Positions 24,583-34,296 of a stretch of 53,952 nt of DNA are shown in pieces. Below the pieces are notes generated by a model, which did not search any database, was not told the origin of the DNA, and saw only the letters and a list, made by a program, of their open reading frames with translations. The DNA comes from Bacteroidaceae bacterium. GTDB lineage: Bacteria; Bacteroidota; Bacteroidia; Bacteroidales; Bacteroidaceae. The stretch is from positions 1-53,952 of the forward strand of contig CAAGKZ010000018.1 of the NCBI GenBank assembly GCA_900770665.1, written 5' to 3'. Numbering within the stretch: the stretch's first letter is position 1; each line of letters starts with the position of its first letter. The translations under genes were made by a program, and so were the position numbers.

Positions 24583-25436
24583 CGCTTTAGTCTATTGTAC
24601 AAAGTAAATGTTGCCACATACATTTTCATCGACAACTTGGCAATCTGTTTGCCAAACCAATGATCTTTGCTGTAATGGTCGATAAAATAGCAACGCGATT
24701 TTCCCCATATTTTGAAACGCTTTATTGGGTCTCCCTTTTCATTTTTGACATGGCGATGTACTGCCTGTGCTGTTGCAAGGTAGTACATCTTTTTACTATT
24801 CATCTCTACTTGTCGTGAGAGTATGGCCTCCTCGCAATATAAAAAGACCTTTTCATCGAAGAAATTTATATCTTTTAGAAAAGATATTCTTATCATAAAA
24901 CAGCAGCCGCTTACTTTGTGGCAGTAGTGGCTTTCTTTGTAGTTGTCAATGAATTTATATGCTTCGTTCTTCTTGTTCTTATTGCCAAATATGTCTTTTA
25001 TCCAACCGAAAGAGCCTCGCCAATTACCTTCTTTTCCCATTGGGCTTTGGTGTATGCCGTCAGTGCCAACAATATCACTTCCACAAACAACAATATCATC
25101 ATCAGTTTGCATTTGAGCAACTAATGCTGCAAGATAATCAGTCTGCGGGAACTCCATATCTGGGTTGGCTATCAGTGCAAATTCATAACCTTTCTCTACG
25201 GCATAGCGCAAACCGACATTATTGCCTGCATTGTAGCCTTTGTTCTCGCTATTGGCAATGAATGTGCAGCCTTGCTCCTTGCACAGCAATTCCACAGCTT
25301 TGCGGTCATCTTCACACGAACAGTTGTCAACAACAACAATCTCCAGCTCAACGCCTTGTTGTGCTTTAAGGTAACCGATGCACTTGCGGCAGTCGGCACA
25401 GCTGTTGTAGTTGAGAATTATGACGGCGATTTTCAT
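24579..25436 (-). CDS. Glycosyltransferase family 2 (rhamnosyltransferase-like)
   Basis: A 285-residue GT-A enzyme: IAVIILNYNSCADCRKCI, IVVVDNCSCEDDR, SENKGYNAGNNVGLRYA and LIANPDMEFP (the NPD version of the DxD motif), then GCCFMIRISFL and FDEKVFLYCEEAIL. This pattern is that of WbbL/RfbF-type rhamnosyltransferases, but donor identity is unproven. It overlaps both neighbours by 4 nt. Confidence 0.85.
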   Translation of the reverse strand: MKIAVIILNYNSCADCRKCIGYLKAQQGVELEIVVVDNCSCEDDRKAVELLCKEQGCTFIANSENKGYNAGNNVGLRYAVEKGYEFALIANPDMEFPQTDYLAALVAQMQTDDDIVVCGSDIVGTDGIHQSPMGKEGNWRGSFGWIKDIFGNKNKKNEAYKFIDNYKESHYCHKVSGCCFMIRISFLKDINFFDEKVFLYCEEAILSRQVEMNSKKMYYLATAQAVHRHVKNEKGDPIKRFKIWGKSRCYFIDHYSKDHWFGKQIAKLSMKMYVATFTLYNRLKR

Positions 25437-26644
25437 TGTTTCTGGATTTCTTCGTACAAATCAACATAATCGTTGAATCGTGCGTTCATGTCGTAGTTTC
25501 TAGACTTATCTATGCATGCATTGAAGTAATATTCTTTGCCGATTTGGGTAATATGTAGAATTGCGTCCAACATTTTTTTTCGATTTCCCTTTTCAACGAT
25601 AATACCGGTGTTTTCGTCAACGCTTTCGGGCGAACCTCCGGTTTTGTATGTTACAATTGGAGTTCCGCAAGCAAGTGCTTCAAGGTTTACAGTAGGAAAA
25701 TTATCTTCCATTGTTGGATTTGCAAAAACATCTGCGGCTGTATATATCTCAGCAAGTTCTTTTTGATTGGTTGTGCGTTTGTATGCAATAATCTTGTCGT
25801 TACCAATTTCTTCTGATGATATTCCAACAAGGACTATCTGATGACTATCTGGCAGTTCATTTGCAAGGTTAATAAAATCTTCTAGTCCTTTTCTTATTGA
25901 CCAAGTGCTTGCAATACCAAGAATAATCTTTTTATTCAAATTTCTTAATTTGCTATATGTGTTTCCTGTTGTTGGTCTGAATGTCTCGAGGTTTATACCG
26001 TTGTTTATTGTCAAGCATCTGTATTTTGATAAAAAACTCTTGCTGGTAAGTTCTTTAAGCCATTTAGACGGGCATATGATTGTCATATTCTCCACTGAAT
26101 TGAATAACCTCTTCTTTCTGCGCCAATTGTATGCAGACAAGTCAAAATACCAACTCTTAGGCATATAATTTATTTGAGGACATTTACCGCAGCCTGTTTC
26201 CCATCTATTGCAGGAAACTGCATCAAAGTAAACGCATCTTCCTGTGAAGGCCCAACAATCATGGAATGTCCATACAATGGGTTTGTTGTATTTTTTTAGG
26301 AATTTGAAAAGTATTCCAATGTTTACATACCAGCCTACAATGTCGTGTAGGTGTATAATATCCGGCTTAATTTTTTTAATCTTTCGTATCAGTTCGTATG
26401 TTGCAATTACAGAACCATAATCCTGTAGGTCTGTCATCCATGAAAAATATCTGTGGATAGTATGTTCTGCCCTTGTTCCCAAATATGTGTGGTATGGATC
26501 CTTGCGGTTTTGCCACAAACTCATTCTGGTTTTTTTAGATACAGTAAAGGCTTCGTATCCGCGCTCTCTTGTCTTTTTTGCGATGTTCAGCATTATGTTT
26601 CCCGTACTGAACATGTCGGTCATATTTATTTGTAGGATTTTCAT
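25433..26644 (-). CDS. Glycosyltransferase family 4
   Basis: A 403-residue GT-B enzyme. IIHLHDIVGWYVN and WTFHDCWAFTGRCVYFDAVSC followed by GCGKCPQ form the Cys-bearing N-terminal pattern of colanic-acid WcaC-like transferases. The C-terminal half has ILGIASTWSIRKGLEDFI and MEDNFPTVNLEALACGTPIVTYKTGG (EX7E donor site). Each end overlaps a neighbour by 4 nt, so translation is coupled. Confidence 0.85.
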   Translation of the reverse strand: MKILQINMTDMFSTGNIMLNIAKKTRERGYEAFTVSKKTRMSLWQNRKDPYHTYLGTRAEHTIHRYFSWMTDLQDYGSVIATYELIRKIKKIKPDIIHLHDIVGWYVNIGILFKFLKKYNKPIVWTFHDCWAFTGRCVYFDAVSCNRWETGCGKCPQINYMPKSWYFDLSAYNWRRKKRLFNSVENMTIICPSKWLKELTSKSFLSKYRCLTINNGINLETFRPTTGNTYSKLRNLNKKIILGIASTWSIRKGLEDFINLANELPDSHQIVLVGISSEEIGNDKIIAYKRTTNQKELAEIYTAADVFANPTMEDNFPTVNLEALACGTPIVTYKTGGSPESVDENTGIIVEKGNRKKMLDAILHITQIGKEYYFNACIDKSRNYDMNARFNDYVDLYEEIQKQ

Positions 26645-27837
26645 TGAGTGTTGCTTATTTTATTGAACAAATTCTCCCATTTTTCGGCAATTGTTTCTAG
26701 CGAAAATTGCAAAGAGTCTTTTTTTGCTTGTTCTCCGATTGTTTTGATATTCTCTCTGTCATTAATGAGCTTCTGTAGTTGTTTTGCAAAAAGGTGCTTA
26801 TTAAATGCTTTTATGCAATAACCGTTCTTGCCATTTGAAATTATGTCATTTATAGCAGTGAAACTATCAAATGCAACAGGAACGCAAGCATAACCTTGTG
26901 CCTCAGCCAAGACTTTTGCGAACCCCTCTGATGATGATGTGAGGCATACAATTGAAGCTGTTTTATAATATTCAGTAGGATCCTTGAAGCCCTTGAAATA
27001 TATCCTTTCAAGATTCATATCTTTAGCCTTCTCCTCAAATAGTCCTCTATAATCACCATCACCCAGTACAATCAGTTTCCAATCCGGGTTCTTCTTCTCC
27101 ATTTTTCCCCAAATATGGAGCATGCGATCAAATCTTTTTAGCCCGAACTCGAGTCTACCGACATATAGGATTTCTTTTTCTTTGTTATAACAGCAACTGT
27201 TGTTTATTTCTATAGGGTTTCCTATTACGGTGAAATTGTTTTTTTCTTTTTCTCCAAGCAGTTTAATGGCTTCTTCTTTTTCTCCTTGAGATAGGAATAC
27301 AATATAGTCACTAACCTGTGCAATATCTTTAAGTTTATCCTTGACACTTTGGGCTATTTCGTATTTCTTATAAAGATGATACTTTGAGAAAAATAATAAG
27401 TCCTTAATCCAGGATGATAATTTGCTCCCGTTCTTTATTTTTATGAAGAAATTGTTAACTATGGCCTTTTTCTCATAAAATAAGTCAAAATGCAATGGAG
27501 TAATAACTTTCTTTTTAGGAAATTTGTGTTTTATGTTTTCGCAAAGTATGATAGATTGTATGTCAACCGAGTTTTGATTTACAATGATGTTAATATCATA
27601 TTTATCTATTATTGATATTAAAAATTGTGTATTTATCTCATTGTTTAGACTTTTTGCTTCAGGGAAGAAGAACTCCTCACATGCTGGGGTATAGTGACAT
27701 TTTTGGGTATTTATTTGTGATACACATATGACATTGTGCCCTCTTTTTATAAAAGACTTGCAAAGCAGATAGGTTACATTCTCTATACCACCTATGTATG
27801 GATTGTTTTCTCTAAATGATAAAAAGCAGATATTCAT
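26641..27837 (-). CDS. Glycosyltransferase family 4
   Basis: A 398-residue GT-B enzyme: YIGGIENVTYLLCKSFIKRGHNVICVS at the start, ILYVGRLEFGLKRFDRML, LIVLGDGDYRGLFEEKA and SSSEGFAKVLAEAQGYACVPVAFDS (the donor-binding EX7E region). The gene is notably AT-rich (one 60-base sample at 27421 has 17 G+C), unlike the housekeeping genes, which points to acquisition by transfer. Confidence 0.85.
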   Translation of the reverse strand: MNICFLSFRENNPYIGGIENVTYLLCKSFIKRGHNVICVSQINTQKCHYTPACEEFFFPEAKSLNNEINTQFLISIIDKYDINIIVNQNSVDIQSIILCENIKHKFPKKKVITPLHFDLFYEKKAIVNNFFIKIKNGSKLSSWIKDLLFFSKYHLYKKYEIAQSVKDKLKDIAQVSDYIVFLSQGEKEEAIKLLGEKEKNNFTVIGNPIEINNSCCYNKEKEILYVGRLEFGLKRFDRMLHIWGKMEKKNPDWKLIVLGDGDYRGLFEEKAKDMNLERIYFKGFKDPTEYYKTASIVCLTSSSEGFAKVLAEAQGYACVPVAFDSFTAINDIISNGKNGYCIKAFNKHLFAKQLQKLINDRENIKTIGEQAKKDSLQFSLETIAEKWENLFNKISNTQ

Positions 27838-27876
27838 ATATTGGAAGATACAAAATAATTTCTGTAATAGTATTGG

Positions 27877-28848
27877 TTATCGATGTAACAAGTTTCTTGC
27901 TTTGCGTACTGTTATAATAAGAAACCGAATTGCAGGATTTGAGTACTTTAGTAGCAATCTGTCAAATGTGGGGAGTTTATAATTGTACTTCTCAATGTCT
28001 TGTTTCAGTTCTTTATGAAAGTTTTTTTCAGCCCAATCGTCAATTTTTATGCGGTTATTGAGCAGCGTCCTCCATAAATCAATCCTGCATTTGATATATG
28101 AATGCATATATTTGTCCATTTTTTTTGCAGGAATGGATTCTTTTAAGTGACAACATAACTTTTCTAGATATTCGGCATTATATATAAACTGATTGCAGAT
28201 GCTTGCATTATGTTGCCGATAGAAGTATAGTGATTCTTTTAATGTTTTTGTCTTTTTTTCTGTGCAGAATGCAATTCTCAAATTCATTATCGCATCCTCG
28301 CCATAATTGATGTCACGAGGGGTCTCAAATGTAAAATCACTCATTATGCGCCTTCTGAATAGTTTCCCCCAAGGCATGCAACCTATTTTTAGGCTCAGTA
28401 TCTTTTTACGATACTCCTCTATTGGCATTGTTGTATTTTCATTCGTCCAAAAACTGGTCAAAAGGGGTGTTTCCATATCTGAATGATATGCTGTGCTGAT
28501 TACAATATCTGTGTCATCATTCATTTGTTCATGGAGTTTTTCCAAAGCTGTTTTGGCGAGCACGTCATCCCCATCCACAAACGTTATTAATTCGCAATCC
28601 TTGGCTTCTTCAACTCCGCGAGCTCGGGCACGGGTAACGCCGGCGTTCTCTTGGTGAATGACTGTTATTCGCTGGTCTCTTTTTGCGTATTCATCGCATA
28701 TCCTGCCGGCATTATCAGGCGTGCCGTCATCAACGAGTATAAGACGGAAGTTGGTATAAGTCTGCGCAAGAATACTTTCAATACACTCTGTAATGTATTT
28801 CTCAACCTTATATACAGGTACAATTACACCAATAAGTCCTTGTATCAT
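27877..28848 (-). CDS. Glycosyltransferase family 2
   Basis: A 323-residue GT-A enzyme: GVIVPVYKVEKYITECIESILAQTYTNF, LILVDDGTPDNAG and TFVDGDD (DxD). Its first 95 residues match those of the gene at 31469-32404 at 81 positions by my count, while the rest differs strongly. The pair therefore looks like a duplication or recombination product with new acceptor domains. It starts 2 nt after the stop of the fucosyltransferase-like gene. Confidence 0.85.
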   Translation of the reverse strand: MIQGLIGVIVPVYKVEKYITECIESILAQTYTNFRLILVDDGTPDNAGRICDEYAKRDQRITVIHQENAGVTRARARGVEEAKDCELITFVDGDDVLAKTALEKLHEQMNDDTDIVISTAYHSDMETPLLTSFWTNENTTMPIEEYRKKILSLKIGCMPWGKLFRRRIMSDFTFETPRDINYGEDAIMNLRIAFCTEKKTKTLKESLYFYRQHNASICNQFIYNAEYLEKLCCHLKESIPAKKMDKYMHSYIKCRIDLWRTLLNNRIKIDDWAEKNFHKELKQDIEKYNYKLPTFDRLLLKYSNPAIRFLIITVRKARNLLHR

Positions 28849-28850
28849 TG

Positions 28851-29888
28851 TTAGAATTCAATCTTTTCGAATGACTTGTTATATATCTTTGATGCAGCAA
28901 AGGGGTATCCACTGTCGTACATCTGCCCCGTGCGTAAGAGGTATATTCTTTCGGCGTTGGCTATCATAAAAAAATCAAGGAATGTTTTTTCGTAGGTCTC
29001 GTATTCATTGCTACTGTTCTTACCGTCGATGTGTGTGATGTTACCAGGGATTACATATACGTAATCAAGTTTTGCCGCTGCTTGCAGGAATGTGGTGCTA
29101 TCAGAATTAACAAGTATGTGTTTGTCCTGGAATTTATTGTGTAGCAATTGCAGTTGTTCAATGTTCTTTGTTATCAGTTCCTTCTGTTCTTCTTTTGTCA
29201 ATTTACCATGTAATTCTACTGTTTCGTTGAAATCATCAAGAAGGTTCATAAAACGGAAAGAGGTACTTATATAGTTTGTACCTAATATTTCCTTTTGCTT
29301 TTCAATACTTGATTGCAGTTTGGGTGATGGCTTGAAAAGTTCGTTGAACATGGTTGAATAGTCTCCATTATAGGAGAATATTGCATTGGCCCGGACATGG
29401 AATTCCTTATATTTTTTCCTGAACTCTCGTCTAAACCATTGTTTCTGTTTTTTTGCTTCGTATTCACTGCCGGTAAGGGTGTCAATATAACAAAGGTCGG
29501 TAATAGTGGTGTTATAGTTTAGTTCTTGTCCGGTTATGCACCAATCAATTATGTTTGGCTCAAGAAAATCGGAAAGATTAAATGGGCTTGTGAATACGAT
29601 CTTGAATTTGAGGTTTTGTTCTTTGCAAATTTGATAGATGGAAACAATGCCTCTCAGGCGGTCGGCAAGGCCACCATTCCTCGTTTTGCCATCAAAGATA
29701 CATACGACTCTTTTGCTTGGAGATTGCTTTATTGTAGCAATTGTAGAGTATTCATTGAGCGGAATTATCTCACCTTTCTTGAAGCGTTTATTAAGGTTCG
29801 TTACATTGTTCCATAAGCGTTTCTCATCGCTAAGGAAAATTTTGGATAATCTCCACTTGATATTTTCTATCAGACTGCCTAATGTCAT
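28851..29888 (-). CDS. Glycosyltransferase, fucosyltransferase-like (GT11/GT23-type)
   Basis: A 345-residue soluble protein. FDGKTRNGGLADRLRGIVSIYQICKEQNLKFKI resembles the GDP-binding N-terminus of NodZ and other fucosyltransferases. Later SFRFMNLLDDFNE, LVNSDSTTFLQAAAKL and a terminal DFFMIANAERIYLL...GYPFAASKI fit the same group. No fucose-synthesis genes are in the window. Family assignment is tentative. Its start overlaps the flippase stop by 4 nt. Confidence 0.5.
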   Translation of the reverse strand: MTLGSLIENIKWRLSKIFLSDEKRLWNNVTNLNKRFKKGEIIPLNEYSTIATIKQSPSKRVVCIFDGKTRNGGLADRLRGIVSIYQICKEQNLKFKIVFTSPFNLSDFLEPNIIDWCITGQELNYNTTITDLCYIDTLTGSEYEAKKQKQWFRREFRKKYKEFHVRANAIFSYNGDYSTMFNELFKPSPKLQSSIEKQKEILGTNYISTSFRFMNLLDDFNETVELHGKLTKEEQKELITKNIEQLQLLHNKFQDKHILVNSDSTTFLQAAAKLDYVYVIPGNITHIDGKNSSNEYETYEKTFLDFFMIANAERIYLLRTGQMYDSGYPFAASKIYNKSFEKIEF

Positions 29889-31435
29889 TTAATTATCTTT
29901 TTGAAAAGTTTGCTCCTACGTACAAACTCTTTGAAACCCGAAGAAATTGTACAATATGCAATAAAGGTTATTGTTGTTATGATAACGGTGTATATGGCTC
30001 CGCTAGCAATCAGCCCTAACCAATTATCTGTGGAAATGCGAACCTGAATAAATCTGTTGAATATGAAGTTTGTTGCAAAAAAGGCTATGACTGTTGCCGA
30101 TATATTTATTGCAAAGAGTTTCCAATATTTGAGAACTGCTAGTTTGAAACCTCGTGAGAATAGGTAGTAGGGCTTCCAAATGTATATAATGGCTATAATT
30201 GAAACTAGGGGGCCACAAAGAACACCCGGTAGTCCATAGTAATATCCGCCGGCAATAGCAAAAATAACCATTATAAGGCTTTCTGCGTATGGTGCCCACA
30301 CGTCGGCAAATAATCCGCAGCCATAACAGAACTGGTCAAGCACACCACGTGTAATAGCAAGTCCGCTAAGGACTGCAATCAGTGCTACGGTGTAGTTGCC
30401 TAATACGTATTCATTACCTAACCACACGCCGATGAAAGGTGATGCGAATGTGTATATGCATGCAACTGCAATTGATGCAACAAACATCCTTATAGCTAAA
30501 AGCTCTTTAAAAACCTTGAGTATCTTATTATTATCTCCTTCGGCAATGAGGTTTCCGATTGCTGCGCCTGTACTGTTGATGACGCCTGAGATGAGGCCTT
30601 CAAGTTTCTGGGTTAGAATTGTATAGTTTGTATACAACGCAACCATTGGCAGTGATACAAAGGAGTAGATGAGGAATGGGGTTAGCTGTCCTTGTACCAA
30701 TCCTCCTACTTTATGGGCGAATATTTGCTTAGTATACTTGGCGATTTCGGGGTATTTCTTGAAAATTAGTTTTCCTTGTTTGATTTCGCTCTTTAGCCAT
30801 GGATAGGTCTTGTTTATTTTCCAATTAAGAATTATTGCATTGATGATGCCTCCGATTAACTCAATGGAAAGATATATGTAAAAATTGCCAAAATAAATGG
30901 CAAGTACCATTTGTAGAATCACCTTGCAGGTTGTGGTTATTTGGAAATAACCTGTTACAATGTAGTTGCGTTGGTCGGCCGAGAGTAGTGCTGCTCGGTA
31001 ATTGACAAAATAACCAATCATTGAGGCCGCAAGATATGCGTAGAATGCAAAGTATATAACTCCAAGTGGAATAGTTGTGTCATTGAATATCAATGGGAGG
31101 AACAGTGAACCAATGATACCCAACGATATGATGGCAAAGCCGATGATGCGGTACAGGTAACCGAGAACCGATATCACTTCGTTTATCTTGAATTTGTCGC
31201 CATCGGCAATGGGCTTGTAGAGTACATATCCGATAGCCGTGCCGATACCGAGTTCGGCCAGGTTCAGGAATGACAGCAGGCTGCCCACTGTGCCTGTAAA
31301 ACCAATGAACTCTGCTCCAAGGTTGTCAAGGAGTATTTTGCGGGTAAAGAACGCAGTTATGAATGATGCAAAATAACATATCAGGTTAATCTTTGCATTC
31401 AGAACGGTTTTCTTTACTCTCGATTCTTTCTGCAT
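29885..31435 (-). CDS. wzx: Wzx-type polysaccharide flippase (MOP superfamily)
   Basis: A 516-residue protein with 12-14 transmembrane helices. KINLICYFASFITAFFTRKILLDNLG and FLNLAELGIGTAIGYVLYKPIADGD are the typical N-terminal features of Wzx/RfbX translocases. It would flip the undecaprenyl-pyrophosphate-linked repeat unit to the periplasmic face for Wzy polymerisation. The gene is AT-rich like its neighbours. Confidence 0.85.
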   Translation of the reverse strand: MQKESRVKKTVLNAKINLICYFASFITAFFTRKILLDNLGAEFIGFTGTVGSLLSFLNLAELGIGTAIGYVLYKPIADGDKFKINEVISVLGYLYRIIGFAIISLGIIGSLFLPLIFNDTTIPLGVIYFAFYAYLAASMIGYFVNYRAALLSADQRNYIVTGYFQITTTCKVILQMVLAIYFGNFYIYLSIELIGGIINAIILNWKINKTYPWLKSEIKQGKLIFKKYPEIAKYTKQIFAHKVGGLVQGQLTPFLIYSFVSLPMVALYTNYTILTQKLEGLISGVINSTGAAIGNLIAEGDNNKILKVFKELLAIRMFVASIAVACIYTFASPFIGVWLGNEYVLGNYTVALIAVLSGLAITRGVLDQFCYGCGLFADVWAPYAESLIMVIFAIAGGYYYGLPGVLCGPLVSIIAIIYIWKPYYLFSRGFKLAVLKYWKLFAINISATVIAFFATNFIFNRFIQVRISTDNWLGLIASGAIYTVIITTITFIAYCTISSGFKEFVRRSKLFKKIIK

Positions 31436-31468
31436 ATTTTGTTTTCTATCTTTGTCCGATTATTTTTT

Positions 31469-32404
31469 CTAGAACACCTTCATCACTCCTCTTGCAATAA
31501 GTGCAATGAAACGTATGACCGGGTTCTCGTTTGTGAACAGTGTGCGTTCAATGGCAGGTAGCTTGTAGCCATACAACTCCATGTCGCTCTTTAGTTCCTT
31601 GTAAAACTCTGTATCCTTCATTCCTTTTACGTGGCAACTCTTTCCCCAGAATTTCTTGAAGCTCTTCAAGCGGTTCTTGATGGTAAGTTCAAAGTATTCT
31701 TTTCCCTCTTCGCTTGGGATAGATTGTTTCAGGCACTGCTGGAAGTGATGTTCATACTCAGGTGTGCTCCTGAAAGAGTGGGTTATACTGCTTTCAATCT
31801 GCCTGTAATAGTATATTCCGGGTTTGTCAATTATTGCAACCGCCTCTTTTTTGCTTGCGAATGCGAGTCTTATGTTCATGAGCATATCTTCACCGACAAC
31901 AATGTGGCGGGGAATGTCAAATGTGTGTGCGCTGAACAGTTCTCTGCGGAAAAGTTTGTTGCATGGACCAATATCTATGTGCCTGTTGTCGCCAATGAGC
32001 TGTGTGCGGTACTTGTTTGTCGGTAGGGACTTTGGGTGCCCGGCACTTTCATTCAGGACAATATCGACATCCTCATTCATGCCGTTATGCAAGTGTTGCA
32101 GGTAGCCCGTGGCGATGGTGTCGTCGCTGTCTACAAATGCAATGTATTCGCAATCTTTGGCTTCTTCAACTCCATGAGCCCTTGCGCGTGTGGCGCCTGC
32201 ATTCTGCTGGTGTATGACGGTTATTCGTGGGTCTTTTTTTGCGTATTCATCGCATATTTTGCCTGCTCCATCGGGGGTGCCGTCATCAACAAGTATAAGG
32301 TGAAAGTTGGTGTATGTCTGTGCAAGAATGCTTTCAATGCACTCTGCAATATATTTTTCAACCTTGTAGACAGGTACTATTACTCCAATGAGACCTTCGG
32401 ACAT
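31469..32404 (-). CDS. Glycosyltransferase family 2
   Basis: A 311-residue GT-A enzyme: GVIVPVYKVEKYIAECIESILAQ, LILVDDGTPDGAG, QQNAGATRARAHG and AFVDSDDT (DxD). The N-terminal 95 residues are nearly the same as in the gene at 27877-28848, and the DNA also matches closely there. The acceptor-side half has diverged. It is the first glycosyltransferase of the operon after the export genes and might act early in repeat-unit assembly. Confidence 0.85.
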   Translation of the reverse strand: MSEGLIGVIVPVYKVEKYIAECIESILAQTYTNFHLILVDDGTPDGAGKICDEYAKKDPRITVIHQQNAGATRARAHGVEEAKDCEYIAFVDSDDTIATGYLQHLHNGMNEDVDIVLNESAGHPKSLPTNKYRTQLIGDNRHIDIGPCNKLFRRELFSAHTFDIPRHIVVGEDMLMNIRLAFASKKEAVAIIDKPGIYYYRQIESSITHSFRSTPEYEHHFQQCLKQSIPSEEGKEYFELTIKNRLKSFKKFWGKSCHVKGMKDTEFYKELKSDMELYGYKLPAIERTLFTNENPVIRFIALIARGVMKVF

Positions 32405-32489
32405 TGTTTTAATGATTCAGTATTTTTACAATACGTTTGTTTACTTCGCGATATTGTAGCCTTTTCTAATGTTGTTGGGATTCCTTCAG

Positions 32490-33482
32490 TTAACTAAAGA
32501 AGTCAATTTTTTTTGTTAGGAATTTGCTTATGGTATTGATTGGTTTCGTCAATAATACCCTTTTTATGTTCTCAAGAACAAAAGCAGTACCAATCAGGGT
32601 TGTGATATATAGTCCCATTAGTGCATAGTAATCAATACCTTGAAAATCCATTTCCAGACCGCTTTGATATAGATATTTATATATTATTGAGCCCGTTGAG
32701 CTGTCTTGTAACAGATAAACCGGTAGCATAAACGTTGCTATATAGTTAACTGCTTTGCTTTTGAAATCCAATTTCGCAAACAAGCAAAAAAGTGACAGTG
32801 CAGAGATTATAATTAATGGATTGTTGTAAAAAATTGTTCTGCTTGTAAAGAAAGAAAGTGTGAATATGCATAGTGTGCTGATTACATATATGCAAATATT
32901 TTGTTTTATGGTTATCCTTGCCGGAATATTAAACTTCCTGATTGCATTTCCAAGAACATAGATAGTTATGAACTGGAATGTATTATATCCTGAAACGTTT
33001 ATAAGATTCTTAAAACAAAATCCGGATATGCAACTTGTGAACAGAAGAATACCTAGTGTATACTTATAATTTTTGTCTGTTGCTTTATCTAATGCGGTGT
33101 TGATTATTGGGCTTAATAGCATTAGCATATAATAGCAGTTGATGAACCACCAATGAGTGTTGCAGATAGGTGGAAAGGAACCTGCGATTTCTCCAAGTAG
33201 CGGCGTTGTTCCTGTAATTTGCCATTTACATATAATGGATGCAAGGTTGTAGAACGCGACAGTTCCAGTCAGTGTAAGTAAACTTTTCCAATTGAGTTTG
33301 ATGCCAAAATATCCACTGATCAGAACAAATAGGTTAACACCTGTGATGGTTAAAGCTAGGATGTAATTGTGAGATGCCAATTCTCCTTTTTGAGCGTGAA
33401 TGGAGATATGCCATATCACAATGAATAGCATTGCAATTATTCGTAGTAGCTCAAAATTGGAGTTGCGGATTTTTGTTGCCAT
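32490..33482 (-). CDS. Acyltransferase-3 family membrane protein
   Basis: A 330-residue protein with about ten helices. NFELLRIIAMLFIVIWHISIHAQ and GVNLFVLISGYFGIK are acyltransferase-3 features (catalytic-type His in WHI, and SGY). WWFINCYYMLMLLSPIIN follows in the middle. It probably decorates the glycan by O-acylation. The start and the phosphatase stop overlap as TAATG. Confidence 0.8.
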   Translation of the reverse strand: MATKIRNSNFELLRIIAMLFIVIWHISIHAQKGELASHNYILALTITGVNLFVLISGYFGIKLNWKSLLTLTGTVAFYNLASIICKWQITGTTPLLGEIAGSFPPICNTHWWFINCYYMLMLLSPIINTALDKATDKNYKYTLGILLFTSCISGFCFKNLINVSGYNTFQFITIYVLGNAIRKFNIPARITIKQNICIYVISTLCIFTLSFFTSRTIFYNNPLIIISALSLFCLFAKLDFKSKAVNYIATFMLPVYLLQDSSTGSIIYKYLYQSGLEMDFQGIDYYALMGLYITTLIGTAFVLENIKRVLLTKPINTISKFLTKKIDFFS

Positions 33483-34216
33483 TATAGTTTGTTTTGCAAT
33501 AATGTTGTTACCTGCTCAATGTTATGTTTGCTCAGTCTGCATTTAGTGATGAACCCAATAGCATCCTCGCTGTGCAGGTCGCTGCCGGCGACACTGTAGA
33601 GGCCGTTGGTCAGCAACCACAGGGCTTTCTTTCTCACAACTGCGCCGTAACCGCCGGCGAGGGATACGAGATTGAGTTGGAACTTGACGCCCTCCTCGCG
33701 CAGGCGACGGTATTCGTCGTTGTCCATGTACATGTAGCGCTCGGGGTGTGCAAGCAACGGGTAATAGCCCAAGGATTTTATCTGTTGGAGTGTCTCTTTG
33801 AAGCGCATCGGCGGGTTGAAGTATGATGTTTCCACAAGAATGTGCTTGCCGGCTGTGCCTATGGGGAGGAAACTGTTGGGGGCAACTCCCTCCCTTGCCT
33901 TTAGTAGTTTGTGCAGGTTGTTGTCTATCATGTACTCGGCGGCAAGGTGCAGGGTTATGTTGCCTTTGTAGGCCGCCTTCAGTTCCTCAAAGCGTGCGGC
34001 GAGCTTTTGCGGGGTGTTGGGGATGTCCTCCATTATGTGTGGGGTGAGCCACAGCTCTTTTATTCCCATCGCCTCGTATGTGGCAAGGATGCGCAGTGCC
34101 TCGTCCATGGTCTCGACACCATCGTCCACTCCCGGCAGTATGTGGGAGTGATGGTCGACAGCACCCTGCAGGATGCCGCTTGCTGCTATTGTCGTTTTTT
34201 TACTGAAAGGCCACAC
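33482..34216 (-). CDS. PHP-type tyrosine-protein phosphatase (CpsB/YwqE-like)
   Basis: A 244-residue manganese-dependent phosphatase, partner of the Wzc-type kinase. Metal motifs are DHHSHILPGVDDG (H23, H25), LTPH (H60), LVETSYF, LLAHPERY and AGSDLHSE. I chose GTG 34216, since homologues begin with a WPF-KK segment (VWPFSKK here). An in-frame ATG at 34309 would add 31 residues encoded largely by the AGGTGAA repeat array, which looks non-coding. Dephosphorylation of the Wzc tyrosine tail sets polymer export and length. Confidence 0.8.
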   Translation of the reverse strand: MWPFSKKTTIAASGILQGAVDHHSHILPGVDDGVETMDEALRILATYEAMGIKELWLTPHIMEDIPNTPQKLAARFEELKAAYKGNITLHLAAEYMIDNNLHKLLKAREGVAPNSFLPIGTAGKHILVETSYFNPPMRFKETLQQIKSLGYYPLLAHPERYMYMDNDEYRRLREEGVKFQLNLVSLAGGYGAVVRKKALWLLTNGLYSVAGSDLHSEDAIGFITKCRLSKHNIEQVTTLLQNKL

Positions 34217-34224
34217 GATATTCG

Positions 34225-34252
34225 AGGTGAAAGGTGAAAGGTGAAAGGTGAA
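34225..34252. repeat. 7-bp tandem array AGGTGAA x4
   Basis: Four exact units occupy 34225-34231, 34232-34238, 34239-34245 and 34246-34252. They lie 8 nt upstream of the GTG start of the phosphatase gene. A related patch (aaggttaaaggtgaaaacgg) is at 34331-34350. Confidence 0.85.
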
Positions 34253-34296
34253 AACGGAAATCTGAAATCTGAAAATTTGTGCCAGTACGCTAGTTC

